Assembly: GCF_964199755.1 (NCBI RefSeq)
Contig: NC_133906.1
Coordinates: forward strand, 16,527,378 to 16,591,377
Direction of reading: 5' to 3'
From: Larus michahellis
Taxonomy: Eukaryota; Chordata; Aves; Charadriiformes; Laridae
DNA: 64,000 nucleotides
Shown one piece after another: positions 50,981 through 63,637 of the stretch (position 1 is the stretch's first letter; each line of letters starts with the position of its first letter). Made by a program: the position numbers and the translations under genes. Below the pieces are notes generated by a model, which was not told the origin of the DNA, searched no databases, and was given only the letters and a program-made list of their open reading frames with translations.

Positions 50981-53321
50981 AAACCAAACCAAACACACAT
51001 ATGTGGGCATTACAATGAAAGCACGTAGAGAAACTCCTGGGGAGGCTGTCTGCTTATATCTCGTATCTCCAGCCACACACCTGGCAAACCCAAATTATCA
51101 CTACATGGGCACCAACTGTGGCAGGAGGGAATCCTCTGTTTCTGCTACTTGAGTCAGGAGGAAGCTGATGCTATATGATAATGGACATTTTTAGGACTTT
51201 CTACTTCCTTTTTTCTGAAATAATTGTTCGCCATATTAACGACTAACAAACATACCAATCAACCATCACTAAACACATAGAGAGCAGAGATGGATGATTT
51301 TGGGTAAGTATGCTTAGGTGGTTGCTGCGTAAGAGAAATTGCTTAGACGAAATGTTAAAACCGCTGTGATGGAGACCAAAACTACTCCAGCACAGGAGGA
51401 CACTGAAGCTGAGTGACTCCTCTCTTTTTATTGAGGAAAAAAACCCAATTTCTCGATTTCAGAACCCAAGACAATAAAGCATATATGGTGCCAACTAAAG
51501 AGTCTGTGAACCAATTATTCCCCTAAATGAAAAGAATTCTGTCAAACTAACACAGTGGCAGGTTTTTGCTTTGGATTTCTGTTTTGTATTGATTTGCTTC
51601 CCCCACCCCCCTCCTCCATTGTGTTAGGACAAGCCTGAAACTTGGGAAGAGAAATGGAAGGGTGTCAAGACCTCACTGGTAAGAATCCCCACTTCAAAGT
51701 TTCATTTCAGGCGTTCATTTCAGGCTACTTTTATTCTGAGGACTTCAACATCCCTTGCGACTGTGACTCCACGGCATTGCATACTCCCTAAAACCTCGAG
51801 GCTACCGGAGACAAAGATGGGCAAAACCACCTGCTTTACTCCCCTGCGGAGTTATTACCACAATTAACATTTCTGTCTCCCTCCCTTTTCTGATGGGTAT
51901 GCTGTTACTGCTCGACTCTTGGGCTGCTTTATAATTGAAGATACATGGACCTACTTCACGCACAGATTAATGCATCACATCACCTTCTACCCGTATTTAC
52001 ATAAACTTCATATGAATTTAAGGTGCAAGCATAATAAATTGGCAATGATGACAGCATTCCAGAGTGCAGCTGAACTTTAAATGGTCTTTGCAAATGCAGG
52101 AAAAAATTGATATTTCATAAGGTACACTATTTACTAACAATCTAATGAGTCATTACTCAGTAATGTCCATACTCTGGGGAGCAGGCAGGGGAGGAAGAGA
52201 AGGGGTGAAAGCAATCTTCAAATCAGTCAAGGTGCTTGAAGCAAAAGAATATTGCGTGGGAAGAGCCGGGCTCCATGAAAACCACTGCCTTAGCTCTAGT
52301 GCTTCGCCAAGCCTTCTCTTGCCCCTGGTGTTGAGCCCTTACTGTATTTAGACGTCAATCACATGACCTTTTTACCCAAATTTTACTAAGAACTAAGCGT
52401 TAAAATCAGGAAAGCGAGAAAACAAAGACTACTGGGTGCCAGGACTGTTTCCTATTCAGTGCTCCCCACACATACCAACCAGACGCGTGGCTTGCGGTCA
52501 CCGTCTGCTCCGCGTTGCGTTCCCTAGACAGCACATCATCCCAGGAGCAGGTATCTTCACCGCAATGCATGTATTCTGTAAACACTTATTCGTGGTGTGG
52601 GTTTGGTTCACAGCACTTCTACTGAAAACTACGGATACACACAGGTAAATAACAACAGAAAAATCTGCCAGACTGGAAACTTTGAAGTACTGGTTTGACT
52701 CTGTGCTTCTGAGGGGGGGGAAAAGAGGAAAGCATTTTGTCCTTTGCCAGCATCAGGTTCTTGCCTTTTGCCTTCTCCTTTGATCTAGGAACGAACTGAA
52801 GTGTCTTTCTCTTGCATACAGTTTCCCTTTCCCAGATTTAGCTCTCCTCATGGGTGAGGGTTGAAGGCTTGTTTTCTGCGCAAGTTTAATATACCCACAT
52901 ACTTTTTTTAACTTTTAAAGCTCAATGCCACCTTCAGCCTGGGGTGGGGGGGGAGTTTGCCTTTAGGTAAGAGGCATTTTTCACAACCCAAATGGGAATT
53001 ATCTTCCCTCTCCTCCCTGCACAAATGGCAACCTGATAAATCTCTTACAATCTCTATCTATCCCCCTGTGAAGACAGCATCTTTGTCCTTGACTGTTCTT
53101 CCCAACCGCCACCTTTTACTGCACCACCTTTCAGACCGATGCTTGTCTCCCCAGCTGCTGCTGTAGCTCAGGGGTCCGAGCAAGGACATCAGCCCCGAAG
53201 CCCCCTCTGTCACCAGCCTGGTGGACACCCAGTTGGAGCCACAGTGTGCTCCCCAGGCGCGGGGCTGGCTGTCATTGACACCCTGTGCGCACAGGGGACA
53301 AAGGGAAAGTGCTGAAGCAGG

Positions 53322-53350
53322 AAAAAAAAAAAAGAAAGAAAGAAAAAAAA
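53322..53350 (+). repeat. A-rich / (AAAG)n tract
   Basis: A12, three AAAG-type units, then A8. Purine-only simple sequence. Confidence 0.85.
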
Positions 53351-56300
53351 GTAATAATAAATAGGAGCCTGGAAATGAACCAGAAGAGCAGTATCGCTTG
53401 ATGTATCGTTCAGGACCACGTACTGCTCAGAAACCCTGTATCAGCAAACAGGCTGCCGATATATCACCCGTGCCGGGACAGCCGACGGGAGCCTTGGCTG
53501 CAGCCAGGGCCTCAGTGCATCCCACCTCCAGAAGGATTTCCACATGGAGCCCTACAGCCCCTCGTTCAGCACAAGAGGTTGCAATATTTTGACATAAGCA
53601 AGCATGTTAAACATGAACTAGTTAAATATAAAATAGCTATTCAGGAAAACACCCAGCTCCGAGGTCAGGTTAAGCCAAGAGAAAGCCTGTGATGCTGTCA
53701 CAGACAGCATCAGTGCAGATCCTCAGTGCACCATCTCCCTGTAGGAAAATAATCCTCTACACTTAAGGGAGGGATCCCAGCACTTTTTCTTCTTCCACCA
53801 TAAGTTATTAGGGACATAGAGAGAAAGCACAACAAAGAAAACATAAGAGTTCACTGTAACCTTGCACAAATGCCACCTTCAACACCTGCAAAATGCCTGA
53901 CACAAAGCAGCAAGAGGAGTTTGCGTCCATCTCTAGCCAAGCAACGAGCCACCCGTACAACATGCACGACCCAGTACCAAGAGCTGCCACCCCTTTCGCA
54001 CGTACCGTTTCTCCCGCAGCTTCATCCTCACATAACACACCTTCTCCAGCCACAAGGAGTGCAATGTCCCTTGGAACCCGCTCCGGTACGCCCTCTTCAC
54101 AGTCAACACTGCTTTCCATGACTTCCACCACAGCAACTTTCACAGAAACTACTCTCCTGTCTTCAGCAGGTGGGACAAGTTGCTTGGGACTCACGAGGAG
54201 CATAAGGCATTTCTTGCAAAGAAAAAACAATAGAAAAATCCAGAAAAGCGATTAAGCTTCCCCCAGGCAGAGTGGCCAGGGAGAGGGCAGTGGGATGTGT
54301 GCAAGTGGAGCAGTCACCACCTGCAGCTTGAACCAACTGATCACAATTAAGGCTTAGGTCATCAGGCAGGTGTTCCTGTTTTAAGTAATTCACTCCACCT
54401 GGATTCCCACTTCTGTCTTTTTTTTTTTTTTTAAGGTAGCTCCCTAACAAAACAAAAAGGCAGTCACTGCCTGTTCCAAATAACCACCGGTTTAATTTCT
54501 TGTTAAACAAGCCAAACTTTTCCCAACATATCATATGCTTTCAAAAAGGAAGCATGTTTTACAGTCAAGATACAGCGATTAAAAACAACATATGTAGCTA
54601 GTAACTGGGCTGATTTTTGAGACGTACCACTTCTTTAAGCCCTGCAGTCCACAAGGCCAGTCACGCTCCGGGCTCTTGTAACCCACTGGTCTTTTATACC
54701 TCCTTTTGCTTTTGCCCCGTCTGTGGGGTTAAGCCTGGCCCATGGCAGATACCGGCTGAGACACGGCCTGCAGCCTTTGCTCCTTGCAAAGCCTGAGCCA
54801 AAGCGGGATTTTAAGAACTGTGGAGAAGGAGACAAAGTGAGCCGTGAACCCCCGGTCTCACAGGACCTTGCTCGCCAACGGGTGCTGCAGCAGCTCGTAG
54901 TCAGCGCGGGGGATAAAGAGAGAAGCAGCACGCAGAGTCACAGCCAGCAAGTGGCTTCCTAACATCGGGCTGGGTGGTAGAGGCAGGTCCCAAAATCTTA
55001 GAAACTCATTTAGTGTGAGAGACCCCAGCCGTTCAAACCCTCAAAGCTAGTCTGAACTTGGAAAGTCAATTTAGACAAAACCTAACACTCCCGGAATGAT
55101 TTTATCGTGGTCGCCTTTCTAGGTAACCTCAAATGAAGTGTCCCAAGCTGTTTTCCATTAGTCCACAAATTAGCTGCGACTTATCAACAGCATTTTTTCC
55201 ACCAACTAACTGAGGTCTGTCACCACTGCAGGTCTGTGCGGCTGCCTCGGGGATTGCTGGGCACGGGCTCAAAGCTCCGGCGCTCCAGCACGCAACGCGC
55301 GCCCTGGGATGCAACAGCAACGCATCAAAGCACATGCGATTACATACTTCGCATGTATTATTGCATGTAAAACTAAACTGATAACATGCATCTTGATGGC
55401 TCATTAAACTTTTCTTACAGTGGCCAAGAAACATTATGCAATCCGGAGTTAAATTGCAGCTGCTTGGAAGACTGTAGCTCTATAAATATTGTCGTTTCCA
55501 TCAGAGAAAATTCTGTCATTAAAAAAAACAAACCACAAACCAACCCAAAACCCAGAGTAAGGTGGCAAAGGCTCCAGCCGAGGAGGAGGAGGGGCTGCAC
55601 GCAACCTGTCCCACTCGCTAAGAGCTGAACTCTGATTTGGCTGAGGTGCCCGCAGCTCCAGCTGGAAGGGCGGGCGCTGAGCCCCCGCGACACACCGACA
55701 AGGTGACTTTGCAAGCGCAGGAGCCCTGCGGAGCTGGAAGCTTGGCACCAGAGCCGGGGGTACTGTACAATACCTACAGCAGGCAAAACGTTCCGGGTGG
55801 GAAAGTTGCAGGGAGGTGGAACGGGGCACTGAGAAGAGATTTGGTTGTGAGTAAAGGATAAAGTAAAGCAAAGCTTTCTGTCCGCGTGCGTGTCAGATCC
55901 ACGCGACTTTCCACGCTCCTCGGGCAGAAAAGCAGAGCCCAGTCATTTCTTCAGGCAGATGCGGGAAAGCCGAGCTGTGTGGGACAAAATGCAGGACGGA
56001 AAGAGATGCCCCTTCCCAGGGAAAAAAAAAAAAAAGGAAATAAGCGGCCAACACATACACTGGGTTATAATGCAGTTAAAAAGGTCTTATGAACCAGTGC
56101 AGTTTTTCTGATGTTGCCTGCGCAGGCCTGGCAGCTGGGACTCACTCGCTTGTGCCTAAAAATCCTTAATAAATATCAAACAACGTCTCAGCGTTCGTTT
56201 CTGTCCCAACACGACTCTGACTCCAAGTACGTGATTTAAATTACACTTCTGCATTTTGTCCAGTGGGACAAACTCACCACTGGGGGAGGTAACACTGTGG

Positions 56301-56856
56301 AAAGTGTACCATGTAAAGAAGTATGACATGGACATTAAAAAATAACATTTAAACCTCTTACGCTTTAGAGAAGAAGAACAGATCCTTTGGGGCAGGCGTT
56401 ATACGTCCTTTAAAGGGCCCCTTTAGAAGTTTTACTGATTGAGAGAGAGACTCTAACATTTTAAGACCTGTAATTTGCAGAGCAATATGCTTAGCAGAGG
56501 CTGAGGAGGTTCCCAGTGAAAGAAAGAGAAGGCGGCTCGTGATAATATAGTTTGTAAATCAGGGCCAAATCAAATGCATTGATCTTCAGCAGCTGTGCCA
56601 ATTAAATCTCATTCAATTTGCTGAACAAGAACGTTAGCATTAATCACTTTGGCAAGTTTCTTAGAATATTTTGTGTCACTAAGTAGTTAAGTGATTTTGT
56701 GCTTGTTTACGGTGCAGAATAACATTATATGAAGCAATATCATTAGTCACCGAGCAACTGCGGGATGCTCTAGGAACCCCTGTGTGGTTCGTGGCAATGT
56801 TTCGTAGCGGTCCTGTGCCTCCTACAGGCCATTGCTTTACGGAAGCGTCCAACACA

Positions 56857-57078
56857 TGTTAGGAAACACTTTTTCACTGAAAGGGTTATTAAACATTGGA
56901 ACAGGCTGCCCAGGGAGGTGGTGGATTCACCATCCCTAGAGGTGTTTAAGAAAAGGGTAGATGGGGCACTTAGGGACATGGTTTAGAAGTGGCTCTTGTC
57001 AGGGTAGGCTAAAGGTTGGACTTGATGATCTTAAAGGTCCCTTCCAACCTCAGCAATTCTATGATTCTATGATTCTAA
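56857..57078 (+). mobile_element. CR1 LINE 3' end, a different subfamily
   Basis: About 220 bp of CR1 3' end. It differs from the two other forward copies, with ACTTTTTCACTGAAAGGG, GGTGGTGGATTCACCATCCC and GGTTGGACTTGATGATC blocks. It then has the shared AAGGTCCCTTCCAACC motif and a clean tail of about three ATTCTATG units. The well-preserved tail and motif blocks do not by themselves date the insertion. It lies about 1.9 kb beyond the inferred KLHL3 poly(A) site. Confidence 0.92.
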
Positions 57079-58954
57079 CAGGTGTATTTTTTTTTTAAAT
57101 TGCAATTATTCTTTGCCACCACACAGCACCATCAGCACAGCCAAAGAACAAGCTGCCAGCCAGGGAAGAAGCGATTTTGCCTTCTGAAGCCACGACATCC
57201 ATGTCCCATCTCCAGGCCATATCGCCATAGCTTGGAAAAAGGAGATGCCGTGCAAACTTCCCACAGGGAAGTTTGTTCAGGGCACAGGGATGCAAGGAAT
57301 CCCTCTTTGGTGATATTTATTCATTTAGGTCTATGATTAAATAGGTACATCTTTTATGAGATGTTTGCAATATCCATAGCTGAGGTTGTTTCCTGCCCTA
57401 CCTTTGATTCCGTTTCCAGATGACTCATGTGCCCAATCACACAGTATCGTTACAGAAGCAGCGTATCTCATCCTGGGTTATTTCCAAATGCCTGCTACCC
57501 AGCAACAAAAAGGGGAGCTGTTTTTCTGAGCTTGGCAACAGCAACCCAGGCTGGGGCACCCAGCCTGAGAAACGCGCGGGTGCGAGGGAGTCTGCAGGAG
57601 AACCAACAGGAGGAGCATCATCACCCCCGAGGAGTTCAGGGGGTCCGCCTGCGTACTAGAGAGAGCATTTAGGGAGGAACACGGCGAGTGTCTTTCAGCA
57701 GGTAAAAGTCTCAACATCACCACAGCATCTCACCAGATCAGCGATGCTCCCTGGGAACAGCCCTCCTGCAAGCCGGGAGCACGAGAGCCACGCGATGTAC
57801 CGCCAGAGACAAGGTGGGACATGAACTTGCCGGGCTCATACGTGCTGCCCCGTGCAGCGGCGTGCGCAAATAAATACTTGGTTCGGTCAGGGACAAGAGC
57901 GGCTCTGCCGTACAACCCCTTTGGGTGACTTTTCCCCAGATTTCTTTCCTATTCCTTTCCTTGCTGCAAAAGCACTTGCCCTTTTGAGCAGATGAGACAA
58001 GGTGGGAGCTACTGCTGTATGGTCCGTGTCCTGGCAAGGGTGAAATCTGGGGTGCAACACATGCCAAAAGGCTAAAACATAGGATGCAAAAGGAAACAAC
58101 AGTAATAATAGAGAAAAACTCAGGCAGCTAAATCAAGGCAGTGAGATTTCTTCCTGTATTGCAAAGGATTTTCTTTAGCCGCAGCTTCATAGATTTATAG
58201 ATTTATCAATTTAAAGTTGAACAAAAAGGGGCCAACTGTGCGGGAGACATGTCGTTTTGAAATAAAATAAGGAATAGTTGCAAAGTCCCCCAGCTGCACA
58301 GAGCAGCCCACAATATGTCATTACCTGCTCATCAGGTAATTAAATTTCAGGGCCCCACATGGTAAATTTGACATCAAGCATCGTTACTAACAGATGAGGC
58401 ACGAGGAGCATTTCTGGAAAAGCAGAGAGCTCAGTGAGACGTATCGTAAGCATAAGACAAAATGAGTTGTGCTACCTGTTAAACGTGTTGATCTCTCCAG
58501 CGGTGTAGGAAACGTGTTACTTTATGGTGTTATTAAGAAATATTGAGCCCATGGGGGTAAACTCTCCTTTTTCACATTTTCTCGCTTCCCGATCACATTC
58601 ACCGAAATGTTCTGTCTTCTGCCATCGATGCCCCTAACCAAGGGCTTTCCCACCCCCAAGAGAAACGCTCTTCTCCTGCCCCCCAGCAGCCAAACAGCCT
58701 TAAACCTCCCTTGGAAAAGGAGCAGCACAGACCCCAGGAGAGCGTCAGAGCCGGGCATCGGGGCAGCGTCTCCTCCAGCACTTGGCCCTCTCAGCACCGG
58801 CACGCGTGAGCACCACTGCCCCACTCCAAACACCACCAGGTGAACCCAGGGCTTGTTTTTGCTGTAATTAAAGAAGGGGGGGGGAAGCCACGTGGAGTGA
58901 CGAGGTTGTTCCTCGCTGTCAGAAGCCAACGAAATCAAAACAGAGCCAGAAGAG
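57079..58954. other. Intergenic between CR1 and the KLHL3 3' end
   Basis: Unique sequence with moderate GC. It contains a G9 run near 58877 and small overlapping frames on both strands. It holds the inferred downstream side of the KLHL3 poly(A) site and no recognised gene. Confidence 0.5.
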
Positions 58955-58970
58955 TTTCATTAGTCCAGTT

Positions 58971-58976
58971 TTTATT
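58971..58976 (-). promoter_or_regulatory. Putative terminal poly(A) signal of KLHL3
   Basis: The minus-strand hexamer is AATAAA, within TTTGAATAAAAACTGG. It is followed 15-45 bases further (towards lower coordinates) by a T/G-rich stretch containing CTCTGTTTTG and TTTCGTTGG, a good match to a GU-rich downstream element. Cleavage would fall around 58945-58960. It lies about 4.63 kb beyond the KLHL3 stop codon. Confidence 0.5.
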
Positions 58977-59319
58977 CAAATTAAAGGATGGGGAACTACA
59001 ACATGATTTCTTTTTATAATATAAATATGCCAGTGAAGAATGTTTCTTTAGTCATTCATCGCGCTGGACAAGACAGCTGTCAGGAGAATTACTTTGAAAA
59101 GTCCTCGGTCCTTCACACTCATGCAAAAAAAAATCTTTAATTAAAAAAAATTAGCTTAAACAGTCAATCGACTCATTACATTATACTGTCAGCTATTGAA
59201 CCAACAAAGTCTGTTTTACAAAAACAAAGAATTTCACACCCAGGTAAATTGTTTCACAATCATCCATTTTTCTTAAAGGGTTTTTTATACATAAAATATA
59301 CAAATTAAAATTCTCAATT

Positions 59320-59337
59320 TTTATTTATTTATTTATT
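59320..59337 (-). promoter_or_regulatory. Cluster of four overlapping AATAAA hexamers
   Basis: A (TTTA)n microsatellite on the plus strand reads as four overlapping AATAAA hexamers on the minus strand inside the inferred KLHL3 3' UTR. It could be an alternative polyadenylation site about 350 bases before the terminal one. It could equally be a plain tetranucleotide repeat with no function. Confidence 0.25.
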
Positions 59338-61741
59338 GTCACTGCAGAGGAAAATAATTTATAAACCCATAAACAAAGATAAGGGCAGAGGAAGAAAAGT
59401 AAATTCACTCATTTCCAGACCATAATGTCTAACACTCCCAAACGCTGTAGCGTTGAGCAACAAATTACGCTCACGTGACTGTGATTTACGGGCAAGATGG
59501 AAAGCCAAGGGGGCAACTGCTTTGATACTATATTTTATTAGTAACGAATCCCAAAGGTTAAAAACAAGCTGCATTTATCTGTTGAACCATCACGTTAGCT
59601 TGATGAAGAGGCATGACACATCGCTGGATATTAAGGATTTTGGTCTCCAAACACCGCAAACGAGAGAAGAGCATTAAGCTTTCACGGTGGTGTCATGCAA
59701 ATGCTGCCAAGCGCATTTATGGTAATTACAGTGCTGTACGCATCGGTACAAAAAAAGTATTTGGATAAAACTGAATGAACTGAAAATTGGGTTTAATCAC
59801 CCCCAATTTATCTATTAGGCACAAATGGAAAAGATGGACTTGATTCAAACTTGTTTAAACAACAGATTGCTTGAGGCAAAATCTATCCCGCTCGACATAC
59901 GCTCGCCAGCTCTGCAAACCCAGCAGCGTGGGCCCCCCCCGCCGCGGTGCCGGTGGGTTTTGTGGGTGCGTGTCCCCAGGGATGCCGCCCCCGCGAGAGC
60001 CAAGTCACCTTTGGGAAACCCGCAGCCAGAATGCCACAGGGGGTCACAGCACGTGGTGACCCCCCCAAAAAAGAGCCGACAGCAGAAGAGGGCTGAGGAA
60101 AGCCTCCATGTTCGCACAGGACCGTTGCGAGGAAGCAGCCTGAGTTCGGTTTGTGAAGCGTTTACAAAACCTCTTGCAATTATTTCAGTGGTTTTGGCAG
60201 CCAGGGGGTTTCGCAGGCGCTTCTGCGTGCGTGGCATCCTCCGGCTTCAAGGAAAAGCCAAGGAACTAAATCATTGAGAGACAGCTGTCCACCAAGCTGA
60301 CCGGGAAGCAAACACATGGCACAAGAAAGTTAAATCAGGGTATTGTTGTAAAATAACTAATAATCTAAGAGCGTCCTGGTGACTGAGGTAATGGATTTTA
60401 ATTTATCTCATAACGTCGAGCCCCACGCCGTCCTTCTAATATGTTAGAATCAACATAAGAGCTGTCCCACATCCTAGTTAACATTTAATTCGTTGTGCAG
60501 AAAACAGAGAGATTCACACCCACGTCATGGCCAGCAAAAACTGCACTGGAGCGTAAGAATTAGACACCGAATTTAACAGAAGTGTCATTGACAACCATAA
60601 AAAGCAATCCAAAAAATTGTTTAAAATTGTCTTATAAAAATATTTACAGTAAAATTTGTTAGCACTAACGCTACGTTTTCAGTCCTAGAAAAAGGCAATC
60701 TTTAAAGGATCTGGCTCAGGTGCTCAGAACGGACAATACAAACATGAAACCACACGCCAAAGACGGACAAATTCAAAAAGCATTTCAAGGGGGGTGGGGG
60801 GATACAGCTGGTTCGTCACGTGTTACGGTTGTTCATATTGCATAGCTGGAAAACGAGGTCACTTGACTTGCATAACACTGCAACGTTGGAGAAGGAAAGA
60901 AAGAAAGGCGTCCTTTGCCATCGAGAAGAACGGGCTGCCGCCAGGAACAGCATCACTCGTCCCCGGCCAGGGCTGCGAGTCCGAGCCCTGTCCAGCAAGC
61001 CCCGGGTCAGCAGTGGGCAGAAATGCCATTTTACAATAGGAGAAAAACACCAAAAGACTGTTTTCAGCGAGGCAGGTTTATAAAGAGCAGTGGGGAAACT
61101 ATCCAACTTTCAGGCATATTCACCTTTCACGACACCTGACGAGCACGACAAATTTCAAACTTGCATCTGTCTAACACTAACTACCAGATTTTCTCTCTAG
61201 CCCACATAAACTCTTCGTCTCTGGGTAGCATTTGTCTTTGCTCCAGTGATGCTATGAGTGCGAGAAGGTTAGCTGGCAACTGCTTCCAACTCTTGAGCTG
61301 TCGATGGGCTATAGAGCAGCTAATTAGCTTTACATTCCCTGTGTCTATACCAGCCCTAACGAGGGCCATGAGTGCCCAAACACTTGCCTACCCTTGTCTA
61401 GTCATCCCAGTCTAACAAGAGATGGTAACTCTGACAAGATGCTTTGCCTGTCCCATTTTATCTTCTATTCCCACAGGCTGCCTGAAAGGGAAAGACCTTT
61501 TTGGGGCGGTGAACTTGAGTCTGTCCAACCCAAGGCATCCTCTTGCTTTTGTCCCTGTAAAGGTGCAGCTCAGGACCGACGTGAAGGTAGCTGCACTCAG
61601 GGACACGTTCCTACCAGCCCCAATAGCTTCTACAGCAAGCAACACCTCAAAAAAGAGCAGCACATCGTACTACTATTTGGCATGTTTCACTGCAGACTGT
61701 AGAACCCAAAGCAAGAGGTTTAAAGGGTATTAAAGACTAAA

Positions 61742-61763
61742 TTTTTATTATTATTATTATTTT
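61742..61763 (+). repeat. (TTA)n microsatellite in the KLHL3 3' UTR
   Basis: Six TTA units. On the minus strand they give an AATAAA hexamer at 61749-61744, a possible internal poly(A) signal. Confidence 0.85.
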
Positions 61764-63608
61764 CAAGACCTCTGAGCTGACACACAATGGAAGGGTAGAC
61801 ATCAAGCATAATACTGCCATTTCTCTGGACAGTTTGTTTTTGTTTGTAAAAACAAGAACATCCAAAGAGGAGCGGGTGCTACCTAACGTGCCCCCTGAAG
61901 GTCAGCCCCCTCCGTGGAGGTGACACAGCAACAGTAGGTGCTGTTCCCCCACAGTGAACAGGCACCATCTTACAAGGACCATGACCACTCCAACACTAAA
62001 AATCTACTTATTTAAAGAAGTAACCCACTCCTCTACAAAAGCTGCACGAGGTGATGTTGCCTTAGATCCCTCTGAAATAAATTTTTAAGTGTTTTTCTTT
62101 TCTACTGTAGAAGGTCCCATGGAGTCTTTTTGATAAGTTTATGGAGAAAGAAACCAGCAGAACAACAGTGCCGGAGCTCAACAGTAACACGGGCAGATTA
62201 GGTCCCGCAGGCCAGCTGCCTGCTACAGAAAGCCTCAGCTGGTCTACAGGGGGAAAAAAAAAAAAACACACAAAAAAACCAACCAACCACCAAAAAAAAG
62301 AAAAAAGAGAGGATAGAAAATATTTTTCTTCACTAATTCCCTTTAGCTGGGGAGTCTTTTGGGAGTCCACGCCTGTATGCAGCAGCATGCCAGAGCTCAC
62401 AAGGAGACATAAAAAGGTATTTTAAAGTCCAACAGAAAGCTTTAAGAATTTGGGACGTAAGCAAGACAGCTACCTTACAGCTGGATCCAGATTTGTCTGT
62501 TTTGAATAATCTTATGAATTCTTCATACTAACGGAGGAACGCCTTCAGTACGGGCAAGATTAAAACAGCAATTACAGTGACAGTGATTAGTTAATCTCCA
62601 TACTCTGGAAGCATTAAAACACTGCAGGTATTTTACCTTGCTCATTAATCACCGCTTGGGTGACGGCGGGTTCTCGCTGTGTGTAATGCCTCTACATTAA
62701 TGGCACTATAAGGTATTTCTTTTAACATCTAAACGCTCTATTATGAAATGGCATTGAGATGCTGGACAGGGCGGGAACTGGGGCTTTCAGCACAGCTGAA
62801 ACGCCTGGGCTGGGAATATTTTCTATTCGAAGCAACGTTTGTTTCACAGGAGCAATAAACCCCATTGGAGCAGCGCACGTTTCGTGGGGTTGCGAAGTTT
62901 CGTGTGGTTCAGGTGCCGAGAGGTCAGCCCCAGGGAAGGCACTGCCCAGCAGGTCCCATCACGTACAGCAAACAGCATTCATGGCGAGTAGAAAAATCAC
63001 ACGGTATTTATTTCCACCATACGACAAGCATTTCAAGGATACATACAGCAGTCCAGTGGCATATACAAACGTATGACTGAGACAGCGTCACACTCGAGCC
63101 AGAGCACCCTGTTCCAGTCCACTTCTGCTGACTGCTTTTCTCGGTTGGTACTCAGAAGTTCCCACTGCCAGTAGTAAAGTCCACCCTCCAGGCACAGTGA
63201 GCAAGTCGTTCAACTGATAATGTGCATGGAGCATCAGTAGTGAAGAAATCCAGAAGTGTTCGTTTTTACTCACATGCCCAAACGTAGCAGTTTTGTTTCA
63301 CACAAGAAGTTCAGTGCCTGCAGTTCAAGCACAGTGTTTAATCTCAGGACACTAGCCATTGAGAAGAACAGTTGATTGCACCACAAATAACAAGCAACAC
63401 CTCGTTGTCTAGCATGGAACATGTCCCCAGAGGGATTTTCCCTTTGCTAGGCAATCCGCCACAGAGCAGATGATGTTTGTAACGTATCACTTGTCATGCT
63501 AAGACGTTAACAGCAATGAGATGGGTCAAGTCAGAAGTCAGTCGTCTTCCCAACACCACCCAGCTGGATCCACTTCACTTCTGCTCCTCGCGTTGGCTTG
63601 ATCGCGTG

Positions 63609-63637
63609 TCACAACGGTTTGTGAATCACGGCCACAC
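63609..63637 (-). CDS. KLHL3: KLHL3, last coding exon with stop codon
   Basis: After an AG acceptor at 63639-63638 (minus strand), the two bases GT complete a Gly codon split by the intron. The frame then continues V-A-V-I-H-K-P-L and a TGA stop at 63611-63609. As I recall it, mammalian KLHL3 ends in GVAVIHK followed by Ser-Leu, so this ortholog ends at the expected place with a Pro for Ser change before the final Leu. These residues form the closing strand of the Kelch propeller. The phase-1 junction and frame agree with the exon at 63890-64000, and the 252-bp intron between them has consensus GT and AG ends. Only nine codons are involved, so the assignment rests on the adjoining exon as well as on this sequence. 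Confidence 0.9.

Larger units (their letters stand above)
36304..56856. other. Long intergenic stretch, no gene seen
   Basis: Twenty kilobases with no recognised transposon apart from simple repeats and homopolymers, plus the G-quadruplex candidate at 42169. GC-rich patches lie at 40.68-40.93, 43.62-43.92 and 55.56-55.96 kb. Unique AT-rich stretches at 44.54-44.87, 47.02-47.20 and 56.55-56.76 kb, with ATTA/TTAAT-type cores, look by eye like candidate conserved non-coding elements. The long frames at 36225-36905 (226 codons) and 42923-43618 (231 codons) have no recognisable domains. Confidence 0.5.
58955..63608 (-). other. KLHL3: Inferred KLHL3 3' untranslated region (about 4.65 kb)
   Basis: Downstream of the TGA there is no further coding sequence on the minus strand. 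The first poly(A) site with a convincing full context is near 58955-58976: AATAAA, then about 20 bases on, a T/G-rich downstream element. The resulting length of about 4.6 kb agrees with my recollection that mammalian KLHL3 transcripts have a 3' UTR of several kilobases. The stretch is mostly unique and contains AT-rich blocks, a (TTTA)n tract at 59318-59337, a (TTA)n tract at 61742-61763, and two GC-rich patches (59.92-60.07 kb and 60.90-61.02 kb). Intermediate AATAAA signals on the minus strand at 63007-63012, 61744-61749, 59534-59539 and 59320-59337 could give shorter isoforms. The exact 3' end is an inference without transcript data. Confidence 0.55.

Noticed and set aside
53860..54255. 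Ser/Thr-rich plus frame that could be an exon (ends near CTTCAGCAG|GTGGGA)
   Set aside because: The donor-like site is present, but there is no good acceptor or known homologue, and a 140-codon frame on the other strand is equally open. Composition explains both.
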